The translations under genes were made by a program, and so were the position numbers. Of a DNA stretch of 64,000 bases, positions 53,409 to 61,432 are shown one piece after another. This stretch comes from Candidatus Thalassarchaeum sp. Lineage in GTDB: Archaea > Thermoplasmatota > Poseidoniia > Poseidoniales > Thalassarchaeaceae. The number at the start of each line of letters is the position of its first letter. Positions within the stretch are counted from its first letter, which is position 1. The stretch is from positions 1 through 64,000 of the forward strand of contig JAKURL010000005.1 of assembly GCA_022449345.1 (NCBI GenBank), given 5' to 3'. Below the pieces are notes generated by a model. It saw nothing but the letters and a program-made list of their open reading frames with translations, had not been told where the DNA came from and ran no database searches.

Positions 53409-54593
53409 ATGATGCGCCACTTGGTCGTTCCAAATCGCGAGGTCGAGGCCGTTTTGGGCCACGTTAGGGCTCGCGAATGGGGTTCGTTGAACCATCGAGT
53501 ATTCTCCAGTGATGACGGCCTTTCCCGCCTAATTCCACTAGACCCAGGGGCTCCATTGGAACTACCAGCAGCACTTGACTTTCCAATCGAAATACACGAA
53601 GGAATTCCTGATGAGAAAACTGAGACAGATTGGCTAGCCTTACTTGCTGCGGAAGTAGATGAGGAGACGATTTCCGAAAAAGGAGAATCTTGGCCTTCAA
53701 ACCACGAATTCATTGGAGACATGATGATTGTTAGAATCGATGAAAACGTAGTTGAGTTTACCGATTCCATTGCCAGAGCAAAACTCGGCGCTCACCCTCA
53801 CATTCGTTTACTCCTCGCCGACGATGGAGTAGAGGGGGAGTTCAGAATCAGACAACTGAGGCCAATTGGTGCCAGACTTGCCGACAGAATCCTCGCAGGC
53901 CCGAGTCTAGAATTTGCACCTCCTGACCTACTATCTACAGAGGTTGCTGTCAAGGAAAGCGGTCGAGTAATCCGATGCGACCCAACACGTGCATATTTCT
54001 CCACAAAATTGCAAACCGAGAGACTAGAGACACTCGCTCTAGCAAAGGTGTTGCGAGAAGAACTCGGCCAACCCTTGAGAGTCGCAGACCCATTCTGTGG
54101 AGTTGGACCGGCTCTTGCTACATTACTCGGCGAATCAGATTTGGTCTCAGACCTACTAGCTGCAGATCTAAATCCAGACGCTGTTGAACTTCTGATGAGC
54201 AACCTGTCTAAGTGGGATAGAAGGCCATATCCGGAGGGCGCACCAGATCTTCAGCGAGTGCACGATAATCGTCTCGTAGGTATGGCCGATGCGCTGAGCT
54301 TAGCCGACGACCCAACCATTTCAGGACAATGGAATCTAGTATTGGCGAATCTACCTCACAGGACCATCGAATTCCTTCCTGCACTAATCCCGCTATTAGA
54401 CAGAAATTATCCATCAATGATACGCGGCAGAGCGCTTGTCGAAGAGGATGCCATTGAGGAAGCAAATCAAGCGATACGCTCTGCATTACCAAGCACGATG
54501 AAAGACAAACCACAACCTTCTCTGCAAATCAAGAGAGACTACAGCGCCTCGCTAAGACTTTGTTCGTTTGAGGCTTGGATTGATTCGGAATAA
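53409..54593 (+). CDS. trm5: tRNA (guanine37-N1)-methyltransferase Trm5
   Basis: About 394 residues. The N-terminal MMRHLVVPNREVEAVL fits the Trm5 start; then IHEGIPDEKTE, FIGDMMIVR, EFRIRQLRP and VADPFCGVGPALATLL (SAM motif), AADLNPDAVELL, and NLPHRTIEFLPAL as the catalytic NPP-like segment. It methylates G37 next to the anticodon. The ATG at 53409 (doublet with 53412) matches the family; an ATG at 53373 would share CATG with dphB. Confidence 0.9.
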   Translation: MMRHLVVPNREVEAVLGHVRAREWGSLNHRVFSSDDGLSRLIPLDPGAPLELPAALDFPIEIHEGIPDEKTETDWLALLAAEVDEETISEKGESWPSNHEFIGDMMIVRIDENVVEFTDSIARAKLGAHPHIRLLLADDGVEGEFRIRQLRPIGARLADRILAGPSLEFAPPDLLSTEVAVKESGRVIRCDPTRAYFSTKLQTERLETLALAKVLREELGQPLRVADPFCGVGPALATLLGESDLVSDLLAADLNPDAVELLMSNLSKWDRRPYPEGAPDLQRVHDNRLVGMADALSLADDPTISGQWNLVLANLPHRTIEFLPALIPLLDRNYPSMIRGRALVEEDAIEEANQAIRSALPSTMKDKPQPSLQIKRDYSASLRLCSFEAWIDSE

Positions 54594-54655
54594 ATCAAAT
54601 CAGAACACTACAGCGCCGGCATCATCTTTTTCCCCCCCTATTATTACAGTAGAGT

Positions 54656-54961
54656 GTGTCAATATTAGGAAGCCTTCTCAAGTCCGCCGTCCGAGGAACC
54701 TTTCAAGATCACAAGAAATACGCCGATTATGAAAAGGAAATAGCCGCTAAAATGGCCGCGGATGACGCAAGCAAGTCTGCTAAGGAAACAGGCCTTACCG
54801 TAGACGAGGCCGAGGGCTTAATTGAGGAATCTCGCGTTTCTGCTGTTGCCGAAACCCAAGAGAAAACCAACAAACAACAACACAAAATTGTGTTACTAAT
54901 CTTTTTCTCCATCATTGCATTCATTGTTTTTGGTGGAGGGCCAGACCCTTCGGGCTACTAG
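54656..54961 (+). CDS. Small single-TM protein, first of a cluster of three
   Basis: 101 residues. MSILGSLLKSAVRGTF then a charged helical region (DYEKEIAAKMAADDAS) and one C-terminal hydrophobic helix (IVLLIFFSIIAFIVFGG) before GPDPSGY. GTG start. Tail-anchored layout. Followed by two more small proteins on the same strand within 540 bases. No family recognised. Confidence 0.6.
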   Translation: MSILGSLLKSAVRGTFQDHKKYADYEKEIAAKMAADDASKSAKETGLTVDEAEGLIEESRVSAVAETQEKTNKQQHKIVLLIFFSIIAFIVFGGGPDPSGY

Positions 54962-54982
54962 ACATTATTACGAGGAAACAAC

Positions 54983-55204
54983 ATGCCACTAGACATTATT
55001 GGATTGATTGCCGTCGATGCTGCGGGGGGGTCAATCAAAAAAAGCAGCGACAAAAAGAAACTAGAAGCTGCCAAAGACGATCCAGAAGAGTATGAGCGAA
55101 TCTTGGAAGAAATAGAAAAGAGGAAGGAAAGAAACAACAAGATCGCCCTTTATCTGTTTGGTTTTTTTGTTGTTTATCTGTTTTGGGCATCAATATTTGG
55201 ATAA
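54983..55204 (+). CDS. Small single-TM protein, second of the cluster
   Basis: 73 residues: MPLDIIGLIAVDAAGGS, a highly charged helix (KLEAAKDDPEEYERILEEIEKRKERN), then one C-terminal hydrophobic helix (IALYLFGFFVVYLFWASIFG). It has the same order as the first gene: charged helix then tail anchor. ATG start; the spacing of 21 bases to the previous gene fits one transcript. Confidence 0.6.
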   Translation: MPLDIIGLIAVDAAGGSIKKSSDKKKLEAAKDDPEEYERILEEIEKRKERNNKIALYLFGFFVVYLFWASIFG

Positions 55205-55221
55205 AGGAGTGACTAGCAATT

Positions 55222-55491
55222 ATGTCAATTTTGGATTTATTTCTTCATGACCTCGCCCAAGCCAAAAAAAAGAGGGCCGAAGGGGTAGATGTAGAGGCCG
55301 CGAAGAAAAACTCGGAAAAACTCTCCCCTAAAGAACGCCAAGCCCTTATGTCTCGAAAGTGTTCAGTACCTGGGTGTAACACAGGAAATTTTCGAATGAC
55401 AGATTATTGTCATAAACATCAAGACCACATTTCATCAAATTCAGAACCAGAAACTGAGGAAGAAGAAAACTGGTGGGAAGACGAGAATTAG
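55222..55491 (+). CDS. Small zinc-binding-like protein, third of the cluster
   Basis: 89 residues: MSILDLFLHDLAQAKKKR, a charged stretch, then CSVPGCNTGNFRMTDYCHKHQDH, a Cys/His cluster like a small zinc knuckle, and an acidic end with two Trp. It shares the MSIL opening with the first gene. An AAGGAG stands 12 bases before the ATG. Function unknown. Confidence 0.6.
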   Translation: MSILDLFLHDLAQAKKKRAEGVDVEAAKKNSEKLSPKERQALMSRKCSVPGCNTGNFRMTDYCHKHQDHISSNSEPETEEEENWWEDEN

Positions 55492-55567
55492 TGGCGCCCC
55501 GACCGGGATTTGAACCCGGGTCGAAGCCTCGACAGGGCTTCATGATAGGCCACTACACCATCAGGGC
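55492..55567 (-). tRNA. tRNA-Asp (GTC)
   Basis: Complete cloverleaf on the minus strand. The acceptor stem pairs GCCCTGA with TCGGGGC (one T-G pair), the anticodon stem AAGCC/GGCTT encloses CTGTCGA with anticodon GTC, and the T arm is CCGGG-TTCAAAT-CCCGG with a four-base variable loop. Discriminator G and encoded CCA. The GTC anticodon reads Asp codons GAC/GAT. Confidence 0.95.
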
Positions 55568-55701
55568 AGGAGTCGGCACGACTACCGTTCTGTATTTCAA
55601 TCGCTCGCGTGGCGTGGGTGTTGCTATTTCAGAACATCAGAAGCAATTGTTGAGACGAAAACGGGGCATTATTCATCATCCCTCTTCTGCCCCATTTCTG
55701 T

Positions 55702-56286
55702 ATGAGTGATGACCGCCTTGTAATCGATGTAATCGACAATGGCGGTCAATGGACCCATCGAGAATGGCGTATGTTGCGTTACATGGGAGTCGACACACAG
55801 ATTCTAGCCAACGACACGCCAGTTCCCGAACTTCGCGAATTAGACGGGCTTGTTCTTTCAGGAGGCGCAGCCCGTGTTGGATTAACTGGGGAATTAGGCA
55901 ATTGTGGAGCCTATCTCGATCTTGATATTCCAATTCTAGGAATTTGTGCCGGCCACCAGTTCATGGCTGGATATTATGGTGGCCGAGCTGCCGAAGCACC
56001 CGCACCAGAATTTGGGGCGGCTAGAATCAATCTAGTCGATGGTGGCGGCCCATTATTCGCCGAAACTCCCCAGACTCAGACGGTTTGGGAGAGCCACAAT
56101 GACGAGGTAGTTGAACTACCAGAGGGATTCAGAATCACAGCTAGTAGCGAATCCTGCGAAATCCAAGGCATGGAGAACACAACTTTGGACCGCTTTGGAC
56201 TACAATTTCATCCAGAAGTGAACGACTCCGAGTATGGTGCAAAGATATTCGAGAACTTCGTCGATATCTGTCGCAGGGCCCTTTAG
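55702..56286 (+). CDS. guaAA: GMP synthase glutaminase subunit (stand-alone GuaAA)
   Basis: 194 residues. LVIDVIDNGGQW, LVLSGG, ILGICAGHQFMAG (nucleophile Cys about 82), WESHNDEV and LQFHPEVNDSEYG with the His/Glu pair. It supplies ammonia to the separate synthetase subunit in XMP to GMP conversion; archaea often split GuaA this way. The synthetase is not in the window. ATG at 55702. Confidence 0.9.
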   Translation: MSDDRLVIDVIDNGGQWTHREWRMLRYMGVDTQILANDTPVPELRELDGLVLSGGAARVGLTGELGNCGAYLDLDIPILGICAGHQFMAGYYGGRAAEAPAPEFGAARINLVDGGGPLFAETPQTQTVWESHNDEVVELPEGFRITASSESCEIQGMENTTLDRFGLQFHPEVNDSEYGAKIFENFVDICRRAL

Positions 56287-56300
56287 GGCCCATTTTGTCA

Positions 56301-56609
56301 ATGAGCAGATTGAAGAAGGGCTGGAAGGTCGGCGGCTCGATGGCGAACAGGCTTACACTCTACAAGTGCCGCTCCTGCAACCGCACAGACCGAAAGGAGT
56401 ACGATCCAGATGATAATGTATCTTGCAACCACTGCAACTCCTCAATGAACTCTTTAGAGCCACGATACAAGTGTGTACGCTGCGGACACATCGAGTGGAT
56501 TGAAGTCGGAACAGTCGGTAAGTCATGCCACAAGTGTGGTTACCGTATCTTCGTCAAGCCTCGAAAGGAAGGAACCGATCGCGGCTACAAGATCCTCAAG
56601 GCGCGCTGA
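56301..56609 (+). CDS. RNA polymerase subunit P (Rpo12)-like protein with an extra zinc ribbon
   Basis: About 102 residues. C-terminal part: YKCVRCGHIEWIEVG then CHKCGYRIFVKPR and ILKAR, the zinc-ribbon and C-terminal pattern of RpoP/Rpo12. A second four-Cys ribbon lies before it (YKCRSCNRTDRKEY then SCNHCNSSM), which normal RpoP lacks (usually 45-60 residues). ATG at 56301, or 56340 (MANRLTLYKC), or a TTG at 56295. Follows guaAA by 14 bases. Confidence 0.75.
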   Translation: MSRLKKGWKVGGSMANRLTLYKCRSCNRTDRKEYDPDDNVSCNHCNSSMNSLEPRYKCVRCGHIEWIEVGTVGKSCHKCGYRIFVKPRKEGTDRGYKILKAR

Positions 56610-56674
56610 AATCTGTTACATCCTAGTGGAAGTAATGGCGCGGAGTTCAAGACCCGCCTAATTCACGCTGATAC

Positions 56675-57814
56675 GTGGCGAGTTGGCTGAGTACTCATGC
56701 TCCGCGCACCTTCGATGAATTGGCTATACCAGTAGGCGTTCGTGAAGCCTTGAAGAGCGCAAGTTTGGCATCAGAACCACCACACCTTCTGATCACTGGA
56801 CCAGCAGGGGTCGGAAAGACTGCCTCTTGGCGATTGGTCGCACGCCAGATGCTAGGTCCAGGGTGGGAATCCACCACACACGTTTTGCAAGCGCGCGACT
56901 TGATGCGGACCCGTGGTGCAATGACCAAGTTTGAGGAATTTCTCAGACCGGGAGGCTCGGGTTCCTCCGATACATTGGCTGGTAGGATGAGCCTTGACGC
57001 CTACGATCGGGGAATCATTACCGCCTCTGAGGGAGATGTAGCTCCTGCTGGGGCAGAGTTAGAAATTGAACCCGGACGAATACCAGTTAGTAGATTATTG
57101 GTGATTGAGGATGCAGACCACTTAGGTGGGATTAGACAAGCCTATCTTCGTAGAATGATGGAAACTGTTGGCATAGCTAGCAGATTCATCCTTGTTGCCA
57201 GAGCCCCTTCACGACTCATTGATGCAATCCGCTCTCGAACCCAAATGATCCGAATCCCTTCCACGGAACGAGAGCTAGTCATCGAAAGAATGCGTTTAAT
57301 CGCCAAATCAGAAAATGCCATTGTGGATGAGGGAGTCTTAGGCGATTTGGCCTATATTGCAGAGGGTAATTTGCGTCAAGCCCTCTTTACCCTAGAAATG
57401 CTCCATGCTCGAGGACTTACAGAAGACCGAGCCGCGGTCCACCGATTAGTTCAGGCCACAACGCTGCAAGCCGGTAGGTATCTTCTGGAACTTGCTTTAC
57501 GAGGCCGAGTTGTTGAATGGAAATGGGAGAATGTTCGAGGCCGCCGCTCCAAGGTATTAGGTGGTGCAATTGCTGAGATAGACCGGCTGATGAATGATCA
57601 CGGCCTCGATGCCGACGACATAATCTCCCAACTTCATGATGTCATAGTCGGCCGTCGACTTTCGCTTCCAGATGAACTCCGGACCGAGTTGCTCGCAGCG
57701 TTGGCGCTTTGTGATACTCAACTCCGTAGTACAATGCACGCTAGAATTCCCTTTGAGAACTTCCTCCACAAGGCCGCAGCCTCGGGTAGAAAGCACGGCC
57801 TTGCGTTCGGTTAG
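56675..57814 (+). CDS. Divergent replication factor C small-subunit paralogue (AAA+ clamp loader-like)
   Basis: 379 residues. THAPRTFDELAIPVGVREAL opens as in RfcS; Walker A GPAGVGKTA near residue 42; Walker B region LLVIEDADHL has EDAD instead of DEAD, and IRSRTQMIRI replaces the SRC arginine-finger motif. About 50 extra residues (GRMSLDAYDRGIITASEGD region, 95-150) sit before Walker B. The C-terminal collar helices are RFC-like. It may be a non-catalytic clamp-loader subunit. GTG start; its stop touches tRNA-Arg. Confidence 0.75.
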   Translation: MASWLSTHAPRTFDELAIPVGVREALKSASLASEPPHLLITGPAGVGKTASWRLVARQMLGPGWESTTHVLQARDLMRTRGAMTKFEEFLRPGGSGSSDTLAGRMSLDAYDRGIITASEGDVAPAGAELEIEPGRIPVSRLLVIEDADHLGGIRQAYLRRMMETVGIASRFILVARAPSRLIDAIRSRTQMIRIPSTERELVIERMRLIAKSENAIVDEGVLGDLAYIAEGNLRQALFTLEMLHARGLTEDRAAVHRLVQATTLQAGRYLLELALRGRVVEWKWENVRGRRSKVLGGAIAEIDRLMNDHGLDADDIISQLHDVIVGRRLSLPDELRTELLAALALCDTQLRSTMHARIPFENFLHKAAASGRKHGLAFG

Positions 57815-57892
57815 TGGCGGGCGCGGCAGGATTCGAACCCGCGGTCCCTGGCTTAGGAGGCCAGTGCATTATCCAGGCTATGCTACGCGCCC
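57815..57892 (-). tRNA. tRNA-Arg (CCT)
   Basis: Minus-strand cloverleaf. Acceptor GGGCGCG pairs with CGCGCCC; anticodon stem CTGGC/GCCAG encloses CTCCTAA with anticodon CCT; T arm GCGGG-TTCGAAT-CCTGC. Discriminator G and encoded CCA. It decodes AGG. The 3' end abuts the stop codon of the RFC-like gene with no gap. Confidence 0.95.
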
Positions 57893-57998
57893 AGTTCGGC
57901 GACCGCGTCCTCCTCAAGAACTCTAAGGGTCTGAAAATTGCCTGTTTTACCCCTAATCCGAGCCGAGAGAATCAAGCCATGTTCGATGTCGGAAGAGC

Positions 57999-59462
57999 AT
58001 GGCAGGTGAGCGCACCCTACCAACTCCTTACGCAAAGGAGAGCGACCGTCAGGTGCAGCAAGAGCAAGCGCTCAGCTTGCGAGTCAAGGCTAGGGATGCG
58101 GGTAGAAGGTTCTGGGTTAGGATAGCCACAAGCCGCCCTCAGCCGCAATTACGTTCCCTTCTTTCGTTAATTGCCCCTATCACTTCGGCTCTGCTTATTA
58201 TCGGCTGGGAATATGCATCATTCCCTATTGCGATTGTAGTCCATGTTGCTCTGAGTGCCAGTTTAATCCCAGCCCTATTTGCTGCGTCATTCGCTCGAAT
58301 GTCCGCACGAGACAGACTCCGCTTGAGAGCGGTGGGTTTTCGTTCAATGAATTCCTACCCCGGGGTGGAACGCATCCTCAACTCGCTCGATGAAAGAAGA
58401 ATTAGGGAAAGGGTTCGGATATCCTGCAGCATATTGGCAACAGTAGCCCTGGCCTCCCTTTGGAATCTCGATGCTGGCGAAACGCTAAGCTCACTCGTAT
58501 TGGGTGTATGTATCGTTTTGTCAGTAATTTGTGCCCTGAACACACAGCAACTGGAAGCCACGATTCCGATGCGATCTAATTCCTTCCCCCTTCTTTCTCT
58601 ACATGCACCAACGCTGCATGATAGTACCCTAGATCGAGTACTATCCGACCTACTGGTCGCCCACTTAGATCCTGAAACTGCTAGTCATTGGGATATTTGG
58701 ATTAAATCTTTAGTTCACGATGTTCGAAGCGACCAAACTCCAGATTCTGCAGTCGAACATCTGCTTCAGGCAATCCACCTCGAACACCTCGGCCTTCTAG
58801 ATGACAATGGCTTGCTAAGTGAGACAAGACGAGTTTTCAAGGTCTCAGCAATCGACGGTCTTTTTTCATCAACATCAAAATTCAATATGATAACACTCAG
58901 GCGCCTTCTCGCCCATACAAGGGCTTGGCAACCCGGCCTATTCCGTTTAACAGATAGATTGCAGGATTCTGTTATCAGAGGAGACCCCAGTCTTACCGAG
59001 GCGGTTTGGAGATTGGATCTCGACTTGCCGCCAAGGTGCGGCCAAGGCCAAGGCAATCTTTTCGTGATGATACACAACCACTCCGGCAAAAATCAAGCGA
59101 TTGAAGTGAACATTCTAGCCGCCGAAGGCGAGCCGGAAATTCAGAACCTCAGAGTATTCGCCAAAGCCTCGTCTCAACCCAAATCTCCTATTTCTGTTGG
59201 TGAGGAGAGAGGCGCTTTGACCCAGTCATTTGGCCGTCTTCTCTCAGACTCCACAGTGCTATGGATAGGCTTGGCGTGGCCGGATTCTATTTCCGGTCCT
59301 CACCCTGTGCAAGTAACTCTGAGAGATGAGGAAGGCGAGACCCTAGAATCGTTTGTCGTCACTACTATTTTATCATCAGGAGTTCAAGCAGAAAGCATGG
59401 GTCATCGCATGGCTGACGCCGCATCCGAGGTGCGAAGAATCGCCCTCGCTCTTACTGACTGA
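57999..59462 (+). CDS. Large membrane protein with a soluble domain, unknown
   Basis: 487 residues. Two or more hydrophobic segments between residues 50 and 95 (LSLIAPITSALLIIGW, IAIVVHVALSASLIPALFAAS) and two more between 140 and 185, then a polar region with a winged-helix-like stretch and a beta-rich end (GNLFVMIHNHSGKNQAIEVNILAAE). No family recognised. ATG at 57999. A long soluble C-terminal domain suggests binding or regulation; direction in the membrane is not clear. Confidence 0.65.
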   Translation: MAGERTLPTPYAKESDRQVQQEQALSLRVKARDAGRRFWVRIATSRPQPQLRSLLSLIAPITSALLIIGWEYASFPIAIVVHVALSASLIPALFAASFARMSARDRLRLRAVGFRSMNSYPGVERILNSLDERRIRERVRISCSILATVALASLWNLDAGETLSSLVLGVCIVLSVICALNTQQLEATIPMRSNSFPLLSLHAPTLHDSTLDRVLSDLLVAHLDPETASHWDIWIKSLVHDVRSDQTPDSAVEHLLQAIHLEHLGLLDDNGLLSETRRVFKVSAIDGLFSSTSKFNMITLRRLLAHTRAWQPGLFRLTDRLQDSVIRGDPSLTEAVWRLDLDLPPRCGQGQGNLFVMIHNHSGKNQAIEVNILAAEGEPEIQNLRVFAKASSQPKSPISVGEERGALTQSFGRLLSDSTVLWIGLAWPDSISGPHPVQVTLRDEEGETLESFVVTTILSSGVQAESMGHRMADAASEVRRIALALTD

Positions 59463-59533
59463 GCCCACTTTTCGGGACAGAGTCCCGAGCGTCATCTTCA
59501 TGTCGCAAACACGGCTCGCCCGAGACGAGAACC

Positions 59534-60964
59534 ATGGAGTCCTGGGATATAGTGATCGTCGGCTCTGGCCCTGCCGCCCTGAGAGCTGCTGTCGCCGCAG
59601 CAGATTCTGGAACCAAACCACTGCTCATCGAATCTTCAGGAATTGGTGCAGGAGCGACAGGTTCCGACCTCGCTGGACTGGCTGCCTCGATCGATGAGGT
59701 AAGCTCTTCAGACCACCGTGATGATACAATTTCGGCCGGCGGCGATTCAACCGACAAAGTTGCTGCGGCCAGGGTTTGTGGAGAAGCTGTAGGAGTTCTC
59801 GCAGAGTTGGAAAGGTGGGGGCTTGTACTTCGCCGCCGTGAAGGGGGTCTACCTCACGCGGCTCAGATTGCAGGACACAGCATGCCTCGACTAACCGGTT
59901 GCGGAGACGCAACCGGCCGGAACATAACTCGCATCCTCGAAGAGCAGGCGATGAAGAGAGGAGTTGTTCGACGTTCAGATGTTCAAGCAATGTCATTAGT
60001 AATGGATGGCAAGCAGGTAAGGGGACTAACCGCTTACGACAATAGTTCCGGGGAAGTAATAGGCATTCAAGCAAAGGCGGTAATCCTCGCGACTTCAGGC
60101 CATCAAGGAATTTGGTCAAACCCATCTAGCGGCGCAGGCTTAGGTGCCTCCCTAATCGCATCCGTAGGCCTCTCACTAGTCGGAATGGCAAGCAATCCCC
60201 CTCATCCACTTACCGTTCGAGAAACCGATCTCAACATCAGCCTCGACGTCTTAGGCTCAGGAGGCAGGGTAAGGAAATCCAACGGCGAGGATGTAGATCC
60301 TAGCGATGTATGTGAAGACGATTGCATCCTCGACCTTAGGGGGTTAGATGCAGATGCAAAGGCTTGGTTCGCCAACACCCGTTCAAGGGTCAAGGCTCGA
60401 ACCGGAATCGATATCTCAAGAGAGGTTATTCCAATCACAACTAGTATTGCAGCAACAACAGGCGGGGCTCCTGTTGATGAGTATGGCAGAGTGTCTTTCT
60501 CCAAAGGCAAAAAGTGGGCTACTGGCCTCTATGCAGCCGGCCGTTCTGCAAACAATGGTATGCATGGTGATGGCTTGTTAGCTGGCAATTTAATCCTCGA
60601 CGATATCGTTGGCGGAAGCAATGCTGGAAGCCATTCAGGGGTATGGGTAAAAGACACCTCATTCGGCGGCTCTAGCTTGGTTGAGGAAGCAATCGAGGCC
60701 TCGTCTAAGAGACTAGATTCACTCAAGGCAGGAGACGGCGCTTCGGTGGGCCAAGCCTCAGCGACTCTGGCCTCAATCATGGCCTCTTGCACAAACGGTT
60801 CGCGAGATGAAGCCTCTCTCAAGGCGGCCGCTGCTGCCATTACTAAAATGAAGCAAGCCGGAATCAAGGTCTCAGACAACTCAAGCATCATGAACACAGA
60901 GATGTGTAATGCTCTGAAACTCCAAGGAATGTTAACTCTGGCAGAGCAGATTGCAAAGTCTTGA
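59534..60964 (+). CDS. Fumarate reductase/succinate dehydrogenase-family flavoprotein, orphan
   Basis: 476 residues. VIVGSGPAALRAAVAAADSG is the FAD motif; GHSMPRLTGCGDATGRNI, ATGGAPVDEYGRV-like TTGGAPVDEYGRV and GLYAAGRSANNGMHGDGLLAGN match SdhA/NadB. The early GATGSDLAGLAAS lacks the His that covalently binds FAD in SdhA, so FAD is likely non-covalent, as in L-aspartate oxidase or soluble fumarate reductase. No iron-sulfur or membrane partner lies next to it. ATG at 59534. Confidence 0.75.
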   Translation: MESWDIVIVGSGPAALRAAVAAADSGTKPLLIESSGIGAGATGSDLAGLAASIDEVSSSDHRDDTISAGGDSTDKVAAARVCGEAVGVLAELERWGLVLRRREGGLPHAAQIAGHSMPRLTGCGDATGRNITRILEEQAMKRGVVRRSDVQAMSLVMDGKQVRGLTAYDNSSGEVIGIQAKAVILATSGHQGIWSNPSSGAGLGASLIASVGLSLVGMASNPPHPLTVRETDLNISLDVLGSGGRVRKSNGEDVDPSDVCEDDCILDLRGLDADAKAWFANTRSRVKARTGIDISREVIPITTSIAATTGGAPVDEYGRVSFSKGKKWATGLYAAGRSANNGMHGDGLLAGNLILDDIVGGSNAGSHSGVWVKDTSFGGSSLVEEAIEASSKRLDSLKAGDGASVGQASATLASIMASCTNGSRDEASLKAAAAAITKMKQAGIKVSDNSSIMNTEMCNALKLQGMLTLAEQIAKS

Positions 60965-60973
60965 GGTATCGTA

Positions 60974-61393
60974 ATGAGTGAAGAACCGACCATCTTCACA
61001 CGAATAATCAATGGAGAAATTCCGTGCCACAAGGTGTATGAGGACGAATACGTAATTGCATTCCTCGACATTCAACCCTTAACGAGAGGACATACTCTAG
61101 TAGTTCCAAAAGAACCCGCCCCGTCCATCGATAGACTCAGTGAAGAATCAGCCTCTGCCCTAGGGGGGGTCCTTCCTACGATATGTCGAGCAGTCATGAG
61201 GGCAACCGGAGCGGTTGCATACAACCTAATACAAAACAATGGGCACGAGGCCGGAATGTCAATTGCTCACGTACACATTCACATAATTCCAAGATTTCCA
61301 GACTCCACTCATTCTTTCCTCTGGGAATACGGAAAGATAGATCATGATGATGCAAAAACACTCGCTGAAAGCATATTTAGAGCCATAGAGTAG
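60974..61393 (+). CDS. HIT-family nucleotide hydrolase/transferase
   Basis: 139 residues. TIFTRIINGEIPCHKVYEDEYVIAFLD opens the fold and AHVHIHIIPRF (His 99, 101, 103) is the histidine triad. Hint-type members cleave AMP from phosphoramidates and related adenylates. ATG at 60974, ten bases after the flavoprotein gene. Confidence 0.92.
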   Translation: MSEEPTIFTRIINGEIPCHKVYEDEYVIAFLDIQPLTRGHTLVVPKEPAPSIDRLSEESASALGGVLPTICRAVMRATGAVAYNLIQNNGHEAGMSIAHVHIHIIPRFPDSTHSFLWEYGKIDHDDAKTLAESIFRAIE

Positions 61394-61432
61394 AATCGGT
61401 GTATTCTCAACCCCCACCCTCCTCCCGACGAC

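Noticed and set aside
53375-53770. Longer N-terminus for the dphB frame
   Set aside because: Ser-rich residues with no family similarity lying over the trm5 coding region on the other strand.
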